DNA of 64,000 nucleotides from Plectrocnemia conspersa (lineage: Eukaryota; Arthropoda; Insecta; Trichoptera; Polycentropodidae): NCBI GenBank assembly GCA_009617715.1, contig VTFK01000241.1:248001-312000 (forward strand), given 5' to 3'. Both the position numbers and the translations under genes were made by a program. The notes beneath the pieces are model-generated. The model searched no databases. It was not told the DNA's origin and was given only the letters and a program-made list of their open reading frames with translations. Position 1 is the stretch's first letter, and each line of letters opens with the position of its first letter. This document shows positions 47,428-62,874 of this stretch, in pieces.

Positions 47428-48095
47428 AAGATTTTAATACCATATTGACAATTTGGTTTTATTTCATTTTGTCACTGAATTAACTATAGTTAAACTTATA
47501 ATACGTTTTATGTAAATTTTAGTTTTTAAACAAATACGGATGACATCTTCTGATGGATATATTAAACCTCCTTTATTTTTCAAGTCGATTGATGAACAAC
47601 TAAGAAAACTATTGTTTTTACAAAATAAAACATCTCAGCAAGTTTCATATTCTATTATTTTAACTATTGATTTTTAAGGTCAGTAAATATTTAATTTTCG
47701 TTCATAAACGTCGTTTTTATTGGGTTATCTTGTAAACTTACTTTCTGAGGTTCTGTAACAGTATCTAAGTCCATTACCGAGGATGCAAAATCTTTATTTG
47801 TATTATTCAATAGTAAATTAATGCATTGCATGTTTTTTAATTTTTCAAAAAACATTTTTGGTAGTGTAAAATAAATCTAATGAAAAATGTTTCGAACAGA
47901 TTGTGCTTTATCGTTAGGAGTCCAACGCTGCCTATCAATGGTAGTCTTCCATTTCTCCTTGGAAAATCTGAAATTAAGACAACGATGTTTAAAAAAAATA
48001 GCGCAGTTCGCACAAAATCCTTTAATGCTTAAATTTTTAGGTATTTTTAATATAATTATTTTTTTGAGGTGGTAAATTAAATCCGGTATATACGG

Positions 48096-48340
48096 GGTGT
48101 GATAAAAATGTACGGTGAATAATTTTATTACGAACAAAGTAATAATCTTACATCAAAATTGAATTAATCTATTTCAAAGTACTCTCAGTTGTTCTATGCG
48201 CGAGGCGTATCGAGTGATGCTTAAAAAACCGTTTGTTAGGATTAGGTAAAACGTATTAATTTGTGCTTAAACGTGAAAATTTATGCCATTTTTATTATTT
48301 GATAGCTTTCTACTATGACTTTTACACCCTATAATTAACA
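48096..48340. mobile_element. Small MITE candidate
   Basis: Left 'ggggtgtgataaaaatg' and right 'cttttacaccctata' form short inverted ends next to TA dinucleotides, as in mariner-like MITEs. The ends are short and imperfect. Confidence 0.3.
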
Positions 48341-48671
48341 AGACCCCCCTAATATTTACTACACAACTGAATTTTGAAAAATGTTGAGATCCATCGCACA
48401 TGGCGTGACAAGGGCGTCTGACGTCAGTGGACAGAGTTACGACTTATATGTAGTTTGTTTATCACCACGAACGCCACTTCTATATATTCTCTATTCTGTA
48501 TTTTTATCTCAATGGCGTCTTTTGAAGTTAATTTTAAAAGGTGAGGCGATTTTCTCATGTTTTATGCAAAGTCAGCACATAGAAAATTTTGAGCACTATC
48601 GACTGAAACAATAAAATCATTTTTGAAAAAAATAGTTTTAATTTATTTATTGTTTAAAATAAATAAAACCC

Positions 48672-48864
48672 TTGCAGAGAAAAAAAAATTTTGAATGGCC
48701 GCGAAACGGGGCGCTGCGACCACGAAAAGCGATCGTTTTTCCTAGAAGGCGGAAACGGATAAAGAGCGGGGGTAGGCCGTTTCCGCGCCGGCGCCGACGT
48801 TCATGCAGTGCGCTTCCGTCCTCCGCGCTAGTCGTTCGTTTTCGTCGCCGCCGCCGACTCCACC
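48672..48864 (+). promoter_or_regulatory. GC-rich promoter and leader of GMP reductase
   Basis: A GC-rich block begins sharply at about 48690 after AT-rich DNA and leads into the start codon at 48865. It contains repeated purine-rich words (gcggaaacggataaagagcgg). No TATA box seen. Confidence 0.5.
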
Positions 48865-52525
<3,661 letters not shown>

Positions 52526-53000
52526 ATTGAATCTTCCTCGATTACGTTTCATTCTATGCACAACATTTATTTTTTGTATACTTTTTAGCTAATGACTGAT
52601 CGTATTATAGTGAAACTCGAACAAACAGCGAGTTGAATGTGCCTATGATAAATTAGTGGTGCTATGATGTTTACCGATTTTTTTATATGTATCGCTTTTA
52701 TTGACTTATAATCTTTTTACAAAAAAATCGCCAATTGTATTGTTATATTACGGGTTTAGTGAATTTTTAATGATTAATTTTATGTGTGAAGGCGACGACG
52801 TGGTTTTATCTGATTTTATGACGAAATCTACGCTTGTAGCATTAAAATTTCATTTTAACTAGTCGAATTAGCTGCCAAATTTTTAACGTTGTGAATATCA
52901 TTTTAACTAGTGGATTTAATTACCAAATTTACAATCGTTTTGTATGTAAGTGAGCTTATGTATCGTTGGGCGTTGACTGGTGAAATTTGATAATGATTCA

Positions 53001-53006
53001 AATAAA
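53001..53006 (+). terminator. GMP reductase poly(A) signal
   Basis: AATAAA 476 bp downstream of the stop codon; the first clear hexamer in the 3'-UTR. Confidence 0.55.
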
Positions 53007-53482
53007 TATTTCTTCATTACGCCTGACTTTTATTTCACAACCTTTTCGGATAAATAATCGTTTTCAATGCTATAGAGAAAAATGAACACAAAAAATATTC
53101 TATAAATTTTAATAGTAGATATAGTCAGATAGCTTGTAATCCATTATTTCAATATGATTTAGCTTGATTATTTACCAGAGATTTAATAACTTTATTTAAT
53201 ATAAAATTATATGCTGACATCAAAACTTTTTTTCTAGGATATATATTGTAGTTATTTTTGTACATAGCGTAATTCTGTCCAAATCATTTAAAAAATCTTA
53301 GATAAATAACTAATGATTTTGAAATTTGTTTATAGCTTTATATATAAATCAGATCTTATAAATGGAATCCTTGTAGCAAAAAATGTTATAAAGTATAATT
53401 ACAGCGAAATAATGCCTAAATATGCGTTTAATTAAAAAATAATACTCATCACATCGATATTTATTTATTTTTAGTAAATATT

Positions 53483-53526
53483 CCGTTGTAACATGACAGG
53501 CGTTAGCCCAATGCGTCACAACGGGG
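53483..53526 (-). repeat. CCGTTGTAAC-bounded hairpin repeat
   Basis: A 44-bp unit with inverted ends: ccgttgtaac at one side and gtcacaacgg at the other, with core 'aggcgttagcccaatgcg'. The reverse complement matches 62832-62874 almost base for base, with a half copy at 26511 and a weak one at 41402. Confidence 0.65.
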
Positions 53527-54049
53527 TAAGCACAATCATTCTACTAAGACAAAAACTGAAAATCAAAGTCTCTAAATCAGTGACATTTATTTTATTAATT
53601 ATGTCACTATGCACGATCTAGCTCGATTTTATTTTAATTATAGCACATTTTATCATCGTTTAACGCTATTCGACCGTCATAATCGCGTGCGTTACATTTT
53701 TTTTTGTGAAGTTCGTGTTAAAAAAGCTGAAATTCTAAACCAGAAATTCCTGGGTCAGTTAGTGAAATTATATCGGAATACATTTTTAACAGTAGATATA
53801 TCTTTTAACATGAAATATAATTTATCTGGCAGTGCTAGTAAAATTAAATGATTTCAACTTTTCCATACGTAGTAATATGTACTAATACATACTTATCATT
53901 TTTTACTTACGTGCGATGTATAAATTTGCCAGTGAATATGTATTTTTCAGTGAAGTTATATTTTCACTAGTGTAATCCAAATACATTCTCACCAGTAAAT
54001 ATATATTTCTACTAGCGAATATAAAATTAAAGTTAAGTAAAAATATTTG

Positions 54050-55050
54050 CTGCTCTAAAAGGTCAATGAAACTCAATTTGTGAGTTGCGAAATGTCCATT
54101 TCCTGTTTAAATACAAAACCTATCATAGGGAAAGTTCTGTAGGGGGCCTATTTATATATGCATTTATTTAGGTTTTATTATGGTCAAAAGTTGGCGGTAC
54201 TCTGGTAACACTGGCGTGGCGGACTCTCTTCTCTTGGCGACCACAGATTTAACATTTACCACAACTATTAAGTATACTTCAATAAAAAATACTACAGCAA
54301 CGGCTCAATCTGTGTTTAATTGCCACCCTTCGTAAAACTAATTATACTTTTAGAACCTTCATTAAGTTAAGTCCAAAATACCAACTAAGGCAACTCACCT
54401 CTCAGGGGAAAATAAGCGGAAGAAGAAATACAGACAGACGTCACATCTCGTATATTGCTCCATGGTTCGTCTGCACTTCGATATTACACTGTTTTAAGAA
54501 TATGATAGTTTTTCTTAACAATATTTTTACGGACTTCTGATATGAAAGTATTGGTCAAAGTATATTGAAACCGAATTTTGGTCAATAGGAAGGCGCAAAA
54601 ACAAATATCACTTCTCAGAAGTCAAAAATTCATGTCAAAAGCAATAAAATCGTGTCGGCGCCGTTGCAGTGGGATCGCTCGGTTACGAGCATTCCCGCTG
54701 CGACCGTGCCGACACGGTTTTATTGTTTTTGACATGAATTTTCTTCTTTTCTTCTAACTTCTGTAAGTCTTAATATTGTTATAAAAAGTATTAATATTAA
54801 CGCTAGATAATCAAGTGTTTCTACTGCGGTGGCATGATTATTGTTTTTGACATGTATTCTAAACAGGGACATCATTTGTGGAGGAGGTAAGTGGATTTCC
54901 ACCTCCTTAAATTTGGCCAGAAAAATGCATGCCATTTAATGAAATATCATGAATCTTATTGAAATCAAAATATTAAAAAAGACCACTGACTAGCCAATTT
55001 TTGTCCTCCCCCCTCTTGGAGAAAGCTGAAATGAAGCTCCTGTATTCAGC
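54050..55050 (+). repeat. Composite repeat, copy 1 (5' of ODC)
   Basis: Same order and orientation as 56865-57600: 'gctgctctaaaa', 'ttagaac(c/t)ttcatta', 'tcaggggaaaa', 'tacagacagacgt', the foldback MITE, then 'aatttggccagaa' and 'gaccactga'. About 1 kb in total, with diverged stretches. Confidence 0.7.
54550..54745. mobile_element. Foldback MITE, copy with shortened right arm
   Basis: Left arm like 57116 on (tcaaagtatattgaaaccga, 'acttctcagaagtcaaaaatt', 'caataaaatcgtgtcggcgcc'), centre near 'tcggttacgag', right arm 'cgacacggttttattg'. It breaks off at 'gacatgaattttctt', so the outer right end is missing. Confidence 0.7.
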
Positions 55051-55441
55051 GCTTTCGTTCTTCAATGGATTACTTAATTTTTTCTCATTTTATGTCAAAT
55101 ATTGCATTCCTGATTCATATATTTTAAAATTTCTTAGTTAATAACATAAGCCTAAAACTCAGCTTTGAGTGATTAAAATTTTTGTGTATAAATAGAAAAA
55201 GTAAATTTCTTATGCAAAAAAATATATTTTGATTTACTAAATAAAGATTAAATCACACATTTTTTATAGTTGTACATTATTTTCTTTACTCTACCCTGAA
55301 GCTTATAATATTAATTAATGAGCCATTAACATTGATTATTGTCACAAATTTTAAACAATTAATAAAAATTAATAACGAGTCAAATCAGTTTCTCTTTAAA
55401 TTTCGGGTATGACTGACGTGTATTAAATAAAGTTAAACGTA

Positions 55442-58400
55442 ATGGCGAATTCAAGAGAAATTATGGTAGTTAACGAGCAATGGACATTAAAACACGTAGC
55501 CCGTCACATAATTCAAAACATAGAGCAAAAAGCGTTTACGATATTCGATGTGGAAGATGTAATTAAAAAATATGCAAACTGGGTAGAGAAGATGCCGAGA
55601 GTTCATCCGTTTTATGGTTGGTATCTTTCAAGTTATATGCAATCTAACTTGTGTATGTTTACATGTAATTTTACAGCCGTGAAGTGCAATTATAATAAGA
55701 TACTTTTGGAAATACTGATCGCATTGGGAGCTGGCTTCGACTGCGCCTCTAAATTGGAAATGGATTTGATGCTCTCGCTCGGCGCTAAACCAACGTTTGT
55801 CTGAAAGCTTTCTTCATATTTCACTTATGGCTTAATCATAACGATCGTATTATTTTAGTCAAATTTTGCTGGCGCATACTACTAAGCCCGAAAATCACAT
55901 CATACACGCACGTGATAATAATATAAATTATGTGACATTCGACGGTGAATTTGAGCTTGTTAAAATCAAACATTATCACCCGAACGCCAGGTATATTATA
56001 ACATGTTGCATGTATTCGGAATACGTTAACATATTAATATTCTTTTTTTTATATTAAAGATTGATTTTGCGGATCAGAAGTGACGCTAGAATCGCCACAA
56101 ACGTGTTGGGAGTGAAGTTTGGTTGTTGTCCGAACAATGACGCTTCGTCATTGTTAGCTATTGCCAAACAAATGGACTTAAATGTAATGCGTTTTTTTTA
56201 TCATATAATCTTTTTGTTATCAGTAAGCTTTCTAAAATAACACACATTAAAAATACTGCACATTTTTGAAAGTAGATAAGCTGATAAATAGACGTCTAGT
56301 TCTTATCTTTGCAAGATAAGTATTAGGGAAATGAAAAAAAAACATTTTTGAGATAGTGGAGTTTGACAAGCACAATGTATACATAAATTATAACCAATCC
56401 TAAAGTTGTCTACTATCACGAATGTAGCTTAGTTAATATTTAGAAGATATGGAGCAATCACAGCATGGTTTTCATCCCACATGGTCACTAACCCTTTATT
56501 TTTCTCGGCGATGATGATTTAATTTCTTGATATGGAAGTTCGAGTATATACAATCTTTGTAATAGCATTTTTGCTAAGAAAACTTTAGAACCTCAAAATT
56601 TCTGATTCGGAAGTTATTTCAGAAGTATGTAATTTATTCTGTACTTCCACTAAATTTAAATCTGGAACACAGGGACGTTATTTGGGTGGACCGGGGAGAA
56701 TGCCCCCCCCTGAAATGACGTCCCTGATTCTAAACCAGAAATTATCAGGTTATTCCTCAAAGAAAATCTAAAGAAAATAATAAAAAAAAAATCTTATTAT
56801 TTTCAAAATATATATTTTTAGTAAATATATAACTTGCCTCATAAGCACTAGTGAAATTATATGCTGCTCTAAAATGTCTATAACACTAAATTTTACAGTT
56901 GAAAAATCATCTGTTCAAACCCAAACCTAACCTAATTAAAGTTAAAAACTAATTATAGTTCTAGAACTTTCATTAGTTCAAGTCTAAAATACAAGCTAAG
57001 CCGATTCATCTTTCAGGGGAAAAAAAGCGAAAGAAGAAGTACAGACAGACGTTGCATCTCCCATACTGCTCCATCAAAGTATATTCAAACCACTTCTGAT
57101 ATAAGAGTGTTGGTCAAAGTATATTCAAACCGAATTTTTGTCAATAGGAGGGCGCAAAAACAATTATCACTTCTCAGAAGTTAAAAATTCACGTCAAAAG
57201 CAATAAAATCGTGTCGGTGCCGTCGCAGTGAGAACGCTCGGTAACGAGCGTTCTCGCTGCGAAGGCGCCGACACGATTTTATTGCTTTTGACGTGGATTT
57301 TTGACTTCTGAGAAGTGATAATTGTTTTTTGCGCACTCCTATTGGTCAAAATTCGGTTTAGATATACTTTATTCAATTCTCAATAAGTAAGACGTAATAT
57401 TCCCACTGCATCGGCACGATCTTATTGCTTTTGCCATTGTTTTAAATAAACCTTTGGGAGGGGTGAGGATATTTCCCCCCCCCCTATTGAATTTGGCCAG
57501 AATATTTAAGGAGGAAATACCTTGAATCTTAATGAAATATTATAAAAAAACGACCACTGATTGGCCTTTTTTGCCCCTCCTCTGGAAAAATCAGATATGA
57601 CAATTGCCATAAGAAACCCTAACTTTTTATTTTATACTAATGACTCATGGAAATGAGATGGTGACAATCATTTATCTTTTAGCATCGTTATTCCATTTTA
57701 TAGATATGTATTGCAAACAGTTTTCTTTTTATTTAGGAGATAGTTAACTGGCTATAGACTTCCGCTAACGAGCTGAGAATTATGTTTTGAGAGGAAGTGG
57801 AAATTATATTTTAGTCTTCTAAAGATACTTTACATTGTTATAATGAGCGCGTTTCACTTTGATAATCCATCAGTGATTCGCTTCCATTGAAACGAAAATG
57901 ATATATTTTTGAACAAGTCACAGCGTTGTATATAATGGTATATATCGTACAATTGAAGAGAAGTGTGAAAAACATGTATCATTTATCTTAAATAGATACA
58001 GTACATTAAAATAATATTATAAAATATATGATCAATATGATATATTAGGATCGCATGCCGCGTGAAGAATAATTCGAGATAAACGATTCTATTTATTTCA
58101 AAAGTTTAATGTTTTGTATGTGTTTTAGGTCGTCGGAATAAGTTTTCATGTTGGATCTTTATGCGGCGAACCACAAGCGTACGAACGCGCTATCAGAGAA
58201 TCGTATAAGCTTTTCAAAGTAGGTAGACAGCTAGGTCATAAAATGTTCGTACTCGACATCGGAGGCGGTTTTCCCGGCGACGTCAATACGTCCTTAGATG
58301 AGGTAACTTATATCTGTCATTTTCTTATTTAAAACATAAAAAAGTGACTTTTATAAATTATCAGGTAGCGAAAGAGATAAACCAATCGCTGGATAGATAC

Positions 58401-59568
58401 TTTCCGGTCGAGAGTGGAGTGAAAGTAATCGCAGAGCCGGGACGATACTTTACGGCTTCAGCGTTCACTTTAGCTTGCAAAGTTCACTCTGCTAGAAAAG
58501 CGTATCAAGATAACGGCAAGAAAAAAATGATGTATTTTTTGGATGACGGATTGTACGGATCGTTTGCTGGCATTACTTCCAATAGATTGATCATCGATCC
58601 GAAACCGTTAGATGTAGGTGTTATTTAGAATTTTTAATAATACATTTTTTATCAACTTTACTTGATTTTCTTCGTAGCTGGAAGGCGTTCCTTTGACTGA
58701 ATGTAGTTTATGGGGACCCACGTGTGACGGGGTAGATATCATAGCACAAAATGCGATGCTTCCGAAGATGCCGCTGCCTAGTTGGTTGCTGTTTTACAGT
58801 TTCGGCGCTTATACTTCTACTACGTCAACTAGCTTCAATGGATTTGGAGAACCTCAAGCGTATGCATTTGCTGCAGAAAGTCTTTGGTAAGATTAATGAC
58901 TCAACTCTAAGATTCATCCAAGATATTATTTTTACCTCTTGTTAAAAATCTATTTATCAGATGCTGGCTGTAAAATAAATATTTATTATATTTTTCACCA
59001 CTTCCCGGTCACAATACTTTTTTTAAAAATGACGCAAAAACTTCTTGCATAGACCCACCCTTTCCTATGCAGCCGTTGTAAAACTTTTAAAAATATTCAT
59101 ATGAATTTAATTTTTAACATAAAAATGCTATGATAATTTTCTTTTTTGAGATAAGAATTCACAAAATACTAATTTCTGAGTTAACTCGGGCATGACCGGG
59201 AAGTGGTTAGTACCTCAAGGATCTCACTATATTTAATAATGCAGTGTATTGATTCTGATGATCTTAATAATATATATATGTATAAAGAAAAACAATTTAA
59301 ATAAATATAATTTTTCAGGAATAACCTCAAAAGCCTGTCACATTTCCAAAATAACGACAAAATAATTAAAGTGGAAATGCCGAATGAACTTCCTAAGCCT
59401 CTGTTGAATACTGGACCGAACCTTTCTATGTTATATGCGTCTCCAGTTCGCAACGGCGAGAGTACTCCGCCGAGAAGAAAATATATGCACCGATATCCAT
59501 CTTCAGAGTGCTATTCGCCGCTCGCTACTCTTCTATCGTCCCCCAGTTCAATCAAGACGAACTGTTAA
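55442..59568 (+). CDS. ODC1: Ornithine decarboxylase
   Basis: Eight exons: 55442-55616, 55677-55794, 55859-55990, 56060-56183, 58129-58302, 58365-58613, 58678-58886, 59319-59568 (TAA). They join to 1431 nt, 476 aa. ODC makes putrescine from ornithine, the first committed step of polyamine synthesis, as a PLP-dependent cytosolic dimer. Visible active-site blocks, in order: VHPFYAVKCNYN (PLP lysine), GFDCASKLEM, LILRIRSD, GISFHVGS (PLP-stacking His), LDIGGGFPG, IAEPGRYFTASAFTLA, FLDDGLYGSF, LWGPTCDGVD (catalytic Cys-Asp) and FGAYTSTTSTSFNGF. All residues expected for catalysis are present, which argues against an antizyme inhibitor. The Gly of the usual HVGSG motif is Leu here (HVGSLCGEP). The tail (82 aa, exon 8) is Ser/Pro-rich and unlike the mammalian degron by eye. 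Exon 1 starts at MANSREIMVVNEQW. Intron 4 (1.9 kb) contains the second copy of the composite repeat. Confidence 0.93.
56865..57600 (+). repeat. Composite repeat, copy 2 (ODC intron 4)
   Basis: Direct-orientation counterpart of 54050-55050 (see that entry for shared words). The two copies bracket ODC exons 1-4. This copy contains the complete 255-bp foldback element. Confidence 0.7.
57116..57370. mobile_element. 255-bp foldback MITE, complete
   Basis: The whole element is one long inverted repeat around a 4-base centre (57241-57244, cgctcg-gtaa-cgagcg). Ends are aaagtatattcaaaccgaat on the left and the reverse complement of ...ggtttagatatacttt on the right. Arms of about 125 bp agree at most positions. 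A GC-rich inner part (cgccgacacgattttattgc) contrasts with AT-rich outer parts. Relatives are at 54550, 50655 and 41253, with fragments near 54830 and 57415. No clear target duplication. Confidence 0.85.
58998..59206. mobile_element. TTAA-type MITE (CCACTTCCCGGTCA ends) in ODC intron 7
   Basis: Exact 14-bp inverted ends: ccacttcccggtca and tgaccgggaagtgg, flanked by ttca and ttag (decayed TTAA-like targets). Related to 39327-39528. Confidence 0.8.
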
Positions 59569-61356
59569 AGTGTAATGGAATGTGTAATTAGTGTACGTAT
59601 ATAACATTAATTAATTTGTGTCCGTCTTATGTACATATATAAATCGCAATAATGGTTTTTGTAAAGAATATTTATTCATCAATATGACACAAAATGCATG
59701 TTTTCAATAATTATTACAAGTTATAATATTTGTGCAGTTTTAATAAACGATATACGTATATATAATATCTTTTTCACAAAGCAACCGAACGTCGTTCTCT
59801 CCCGAGTTACACAAGAAGCGCGTCTAAACTATGCCGGAGCTTTGCCGAGGGGCTCCGGCGCGATGCCAAACATCGATGAGTGATTCTATCGACTAATGAT
59901 ATGAACGAGTGCTTAAAATCATAATCACAATCGATACGAAAAGCGAAAAAACAAACCATAAACCAAAATTGTCAATACATAATCTCAAAGTGATGCGTAT
60001 CTTAACGAGCTGTTAAAAAAGTGAAAAATGTCGCGTTTTCATGCAACGCTTTACGATATATATATATATGCTATGATTTCGGCCTTCAAAAATGCCACGC
60101 AAATCCTTCAACTCTGCTTACACTCTATACACGACAGAAGCTCACGATTAACACACAATATCGTTCATATATTTCTGATATGTTCGGTTTTTTAAAAACA
60201 TGACATTGACTTTTAAAAGTCTGCTTTAACGACATATTTGCTATACATTTCAATGGTGCACTTTAGACGAAACACGACCACGAATAAGTTCTAACGAAAT
60301 CGTTCAAATCAAGAATTCAACAACGTCAACAAATATACAAAAACTCGTATAAATAAAATATACAATGTTTTTTTTTATTTATACACATAATATATTTATA
60401 AAAATCAACAAAACAATATTTAAACAATTAATCAGCAGTGCTAATATAATTTTTGTCACAAAATATCACTAGTAACAAATTTCTTCATTTGATTTTAAAA
60501 TTGGCATTGTCTTTTAGTGCCAATAATAATTTAAAAAAAACTTAGTTGTTTTAGAGACCGACCGAATATTACAGAATATTTTAGTTGAAACTGAAACTAC
60601 AATAATTATAAAATCAACCTAAAAAAATGATCATCAAGTTTACGATCCATCATTTATAAAAACTTTTAGGTTCGATGTAAAATACTAAGATATCTAAATA
60701 ATGCTGAAAAGAGCTAAACAAATCCGATGGTGCCAGATGATCGACAGCTTTCCACGCTAGTCGGTTAATCTTTTCTGTTGTTCATGAATAAATCCGTTGT
60801 AAAAATATTCTGGAAGGTTGGTCAGTCTGCTTGTTTTTTTTTATAATTTTAATTTAATATAAATATATAAATAGGATTCTGTTACATCGTGTGAGTTTAA
60901 AATGGCAAGACGAGACCGAAAGTATATTAGCGCTCCGACGATTAACTCAATAGTTAAGTACAGCTTCTCTAAACCTTTCCCGTTCCCAATTAACACATCC
61001 TAATGGCCGAAATGCGTCAACATCAGCAAAAACAATCGAAAAGATTAATCATTACCGTTATAATATATTAAATATATAAATGTATACAATCTCAACTTAC
61101 GTAACAATATTAAGAATTTAAATAATATCATTCCCTATGCCAAAAACCGCATTATTAATTTGATTAGTCGTAAAATATACATATATATAAAGTAGTTTTT
61201 AGTCAACCGTAAGCAGCGTACGTAACGTCGACATTGGAATGATTAGACGAGGCCGTTTGCAGTAAAAAACAAGTAACAAAAAGAGTAGAAAACTTAATGA
61301 AAACCAGTTTGTTCACGGTGCACGTGTGAAGTTACGAGTATCGCGACGGAAGATCG
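59569..61356. other. 3' regions of ODC and of the converging minus gene
   Basis: AT-rich, no coding sequence supported. It probably consists of the ODC 3'-UTR on the left and a long 3'-UTR of the minus-strand gene ending at 61357. A minus-strand AATAAA lies at 59671-59676, so the two transcripts may overlap. Confidence 0.4.
59742..59747 (+). terminator. Candidate ODC poly(A) signal
   Basis: AATAAA 174 bp after the ODC stop codon, the first full hexamer on this strand downstream of the gene. Confidence 0.45.
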
Positions 61357-61434
61357 CTAGCGAGCCGCCCACCGTTGGACCGCTTCCTCCCACTCGGCGG
61401 CCTGAGCGGCCAGGGCGGCCAGTTCGGCGCCCCC
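61357..61434 (-). CDS. Last coding exon of an unidentified minus-strand gene
   Basis: The minus strand, after a good acceptor (tgattgaattccag), reads GGAELAALAAQAAEWEEAVQ then RWAAR and stops (TAG 61357-61359). That is 25 residues, phase 0, strongly GC-rich in AT-rich DNA. The sequence looks like an alanine- and glutamate-rich amphipathic or coiled-coil C-terminus with two tryptophans. The gene is not recognised; no upstream exon was found before 64000, so its body must lie to the right of the window. Confidence 0.6.
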   Translation of the reverse strand, partial: GGAELAALAAQAAEWEEAVQRWAAR

Positions 61435-62573
61435 CTGGAATTCAATCAAATTAGTTACCAATTAACATCGTTTAGGTTAACACTATTACAAAATGTGGTG
61501 CGTGAGACTAGTTTTAAACAGTGCAGTAACACACAGGTGTATAACATCGAGATTCTTAAATTTGAGTATTGTTTAAAAGCTTCTAAATAGTCACTGCAAA
61601 ATCGTGGTGTTATTTTTAAACCATGCCAGAAGCAAGATTATCTCGGATCGGTTAATAAAACTCCAAGATAGCCTCTTGTATAGTACGTTTATGGTGCATC
61701 TAGCAAACAAATTGAAACTCTTTCTTTTAATGTTTAGACCACATGTCAACACTCGGCAAATATACTGGTGCCAGTAAACTAACACTGCGACAAAGTTCCA
61801 CAGAAAGTCACCGCTTCGTTATGTCTAAAAAATTGATTTGTCTTTACTTAAATACTCCTCATTCAAGGTAGCATGCAAAAAAACGCATCACTTTTTGAAA
61901 CTGTAAAAATATAAGATATTTCTCTCATCGCTTGCTGGAATTCTCAAATTTTTATTATCTAGTCAGTTGACTGACAGCTTTCGTAGAGAAAATATTTTTT
62001 AAATTTATAATGCCGAATCGCTCGCAATTAAGGGAAAATAAAAAAGCCGATATTACTGTGTATTCGGCAATGGGGTTTTCGACAAGATTTTCCAGTCTGT
62101 TGGTTGTAACTAATCAACAGTTCGAAGACTTTTGAGTGTAGAAAAATCACCTCATCTGGTGAAGATCGGCTGATAAGTCGAATCTGCTTACGCGATTGGC
62201 GTAAAACAGCGGTAGATATTATAAGAGTTCAATGATACAAAAAACAATCTAATAAGCGTGGACACAACTCACAGGCGCAGAAAAATGTGGAATTAAATAG
62301 TTGGACTGGCTCGGAAACTGCACCAATTTGGATTTTCAAAAATAATAAGTTTCCGAAAATAAAAAGTGTTAATATTATATATTTCATGGCTGTAGAGTTG
62401 GAGAATTGTAAGTATAAAAAATCGACCGACTCCTTTTTAACTTAATATTTATATAATTTTTTAATTGTTCGTCGTGTGCCATGCGTTTTAAGTCGGTAAT
62501 ATAAGTAAACAAAAATATTAGAAGCAATTCTAGTTTTAAGATCTAATTCCCTTTGAATCAAAATTTTCGTATA

Positions 62574-62665
62574 CATGGACGGAATAGCGTAGTCCGTAAC
62601 GTCTCAGACTAGTAATTCTGAGGTTGCGGGTTCGAGCCCCGGCAGTGGCACTCGAATTTTTATTT
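62574..62665 (+). mobile_element. tRNA-derived SINE head
   Basis: A-box-like tagcgtagtccg, an anticodon-arm-like hairpin (ctcaga / tctgag) with one base too many in the loop, and a good B box (gcgggttcgagcccc). The acceptor stem cannot be formed and no mature tRNA end fits, so it is a SINE or tRNA pseudogene rather than a working tRNA gene. A T-rich run follows. Confidence 0.6.
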
Positions 62666-62831
62666 ATAAAAATGAACTATTATTAAAAAATCTATTGATT
62701 ATAAATTGTATAACACATAATAATTTATAATAAATAATATAGTCACTGATTCCTAGACTTTTAGTCTGGTGGTTAATACTAACTTGTAGGTATTTATTGT
62801 CTGATTGACTTACTCAGTTGGTACAGATTTG

Positions 62832-62874
62832 CCCGTTGTAACGCATTGGGCTTACGCCTGTCAGGTTACAACGG
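62832..62874 (+). repeat. CCGTTGTAAC-bounded hairpin repeat
   Basis: cccgttgtaac and gttacaacgg bound a 43-bp unit with core 'gcattgggcttacgcctgtc'. It is nearly the reverse complement of 53483-53526 and about 170 bp downstream of the SINE head. Confidence 0.65.

Larger units (their letters stand above)
40244..48671. other. Gene-poor spacer between HGSNAT and GMP reductase
   Basis: AT-rich and mostly non-coding. It holds a half foldback element (41253-41350), an unassigned open exon-like stretch (41507-41704), a trinucleotide array (41739-42434), a minisatellite (45325-45410), a hAT relic (46022-46563), a possible exon end (47345-47427) and a small MITE candidate (48096-48340). A 47-codon open frame at 43049 and a 71-codon one at 44119 are not supported as genes. 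Confidence 0.5.
53007..55441. other. Spacer between GMP reductase and ODC
   Basis: No gene supported. It contains a CCGTTGTAAC hairpin repeat (53483-53526) and the first copy of a composite repeat (54050-55050) with an internal foldback MITE. The 400 bp before the ODC start codon are AT-rich, with no obvious core promoter. Confidence 0.5.

Noticed and set aside
55442..59568. Antizyme inhibitor instead of ODC
   Set aside because: The PLP lysine, PLP-binding blocks and catalytic Cys-Asp are all present.
62574..62665. Functional tRNA-Thr(AGT)
   Set aside because: B box and anticodon-like loop are good, but the anticodon arm has an extra base and no acceptor stem can form.
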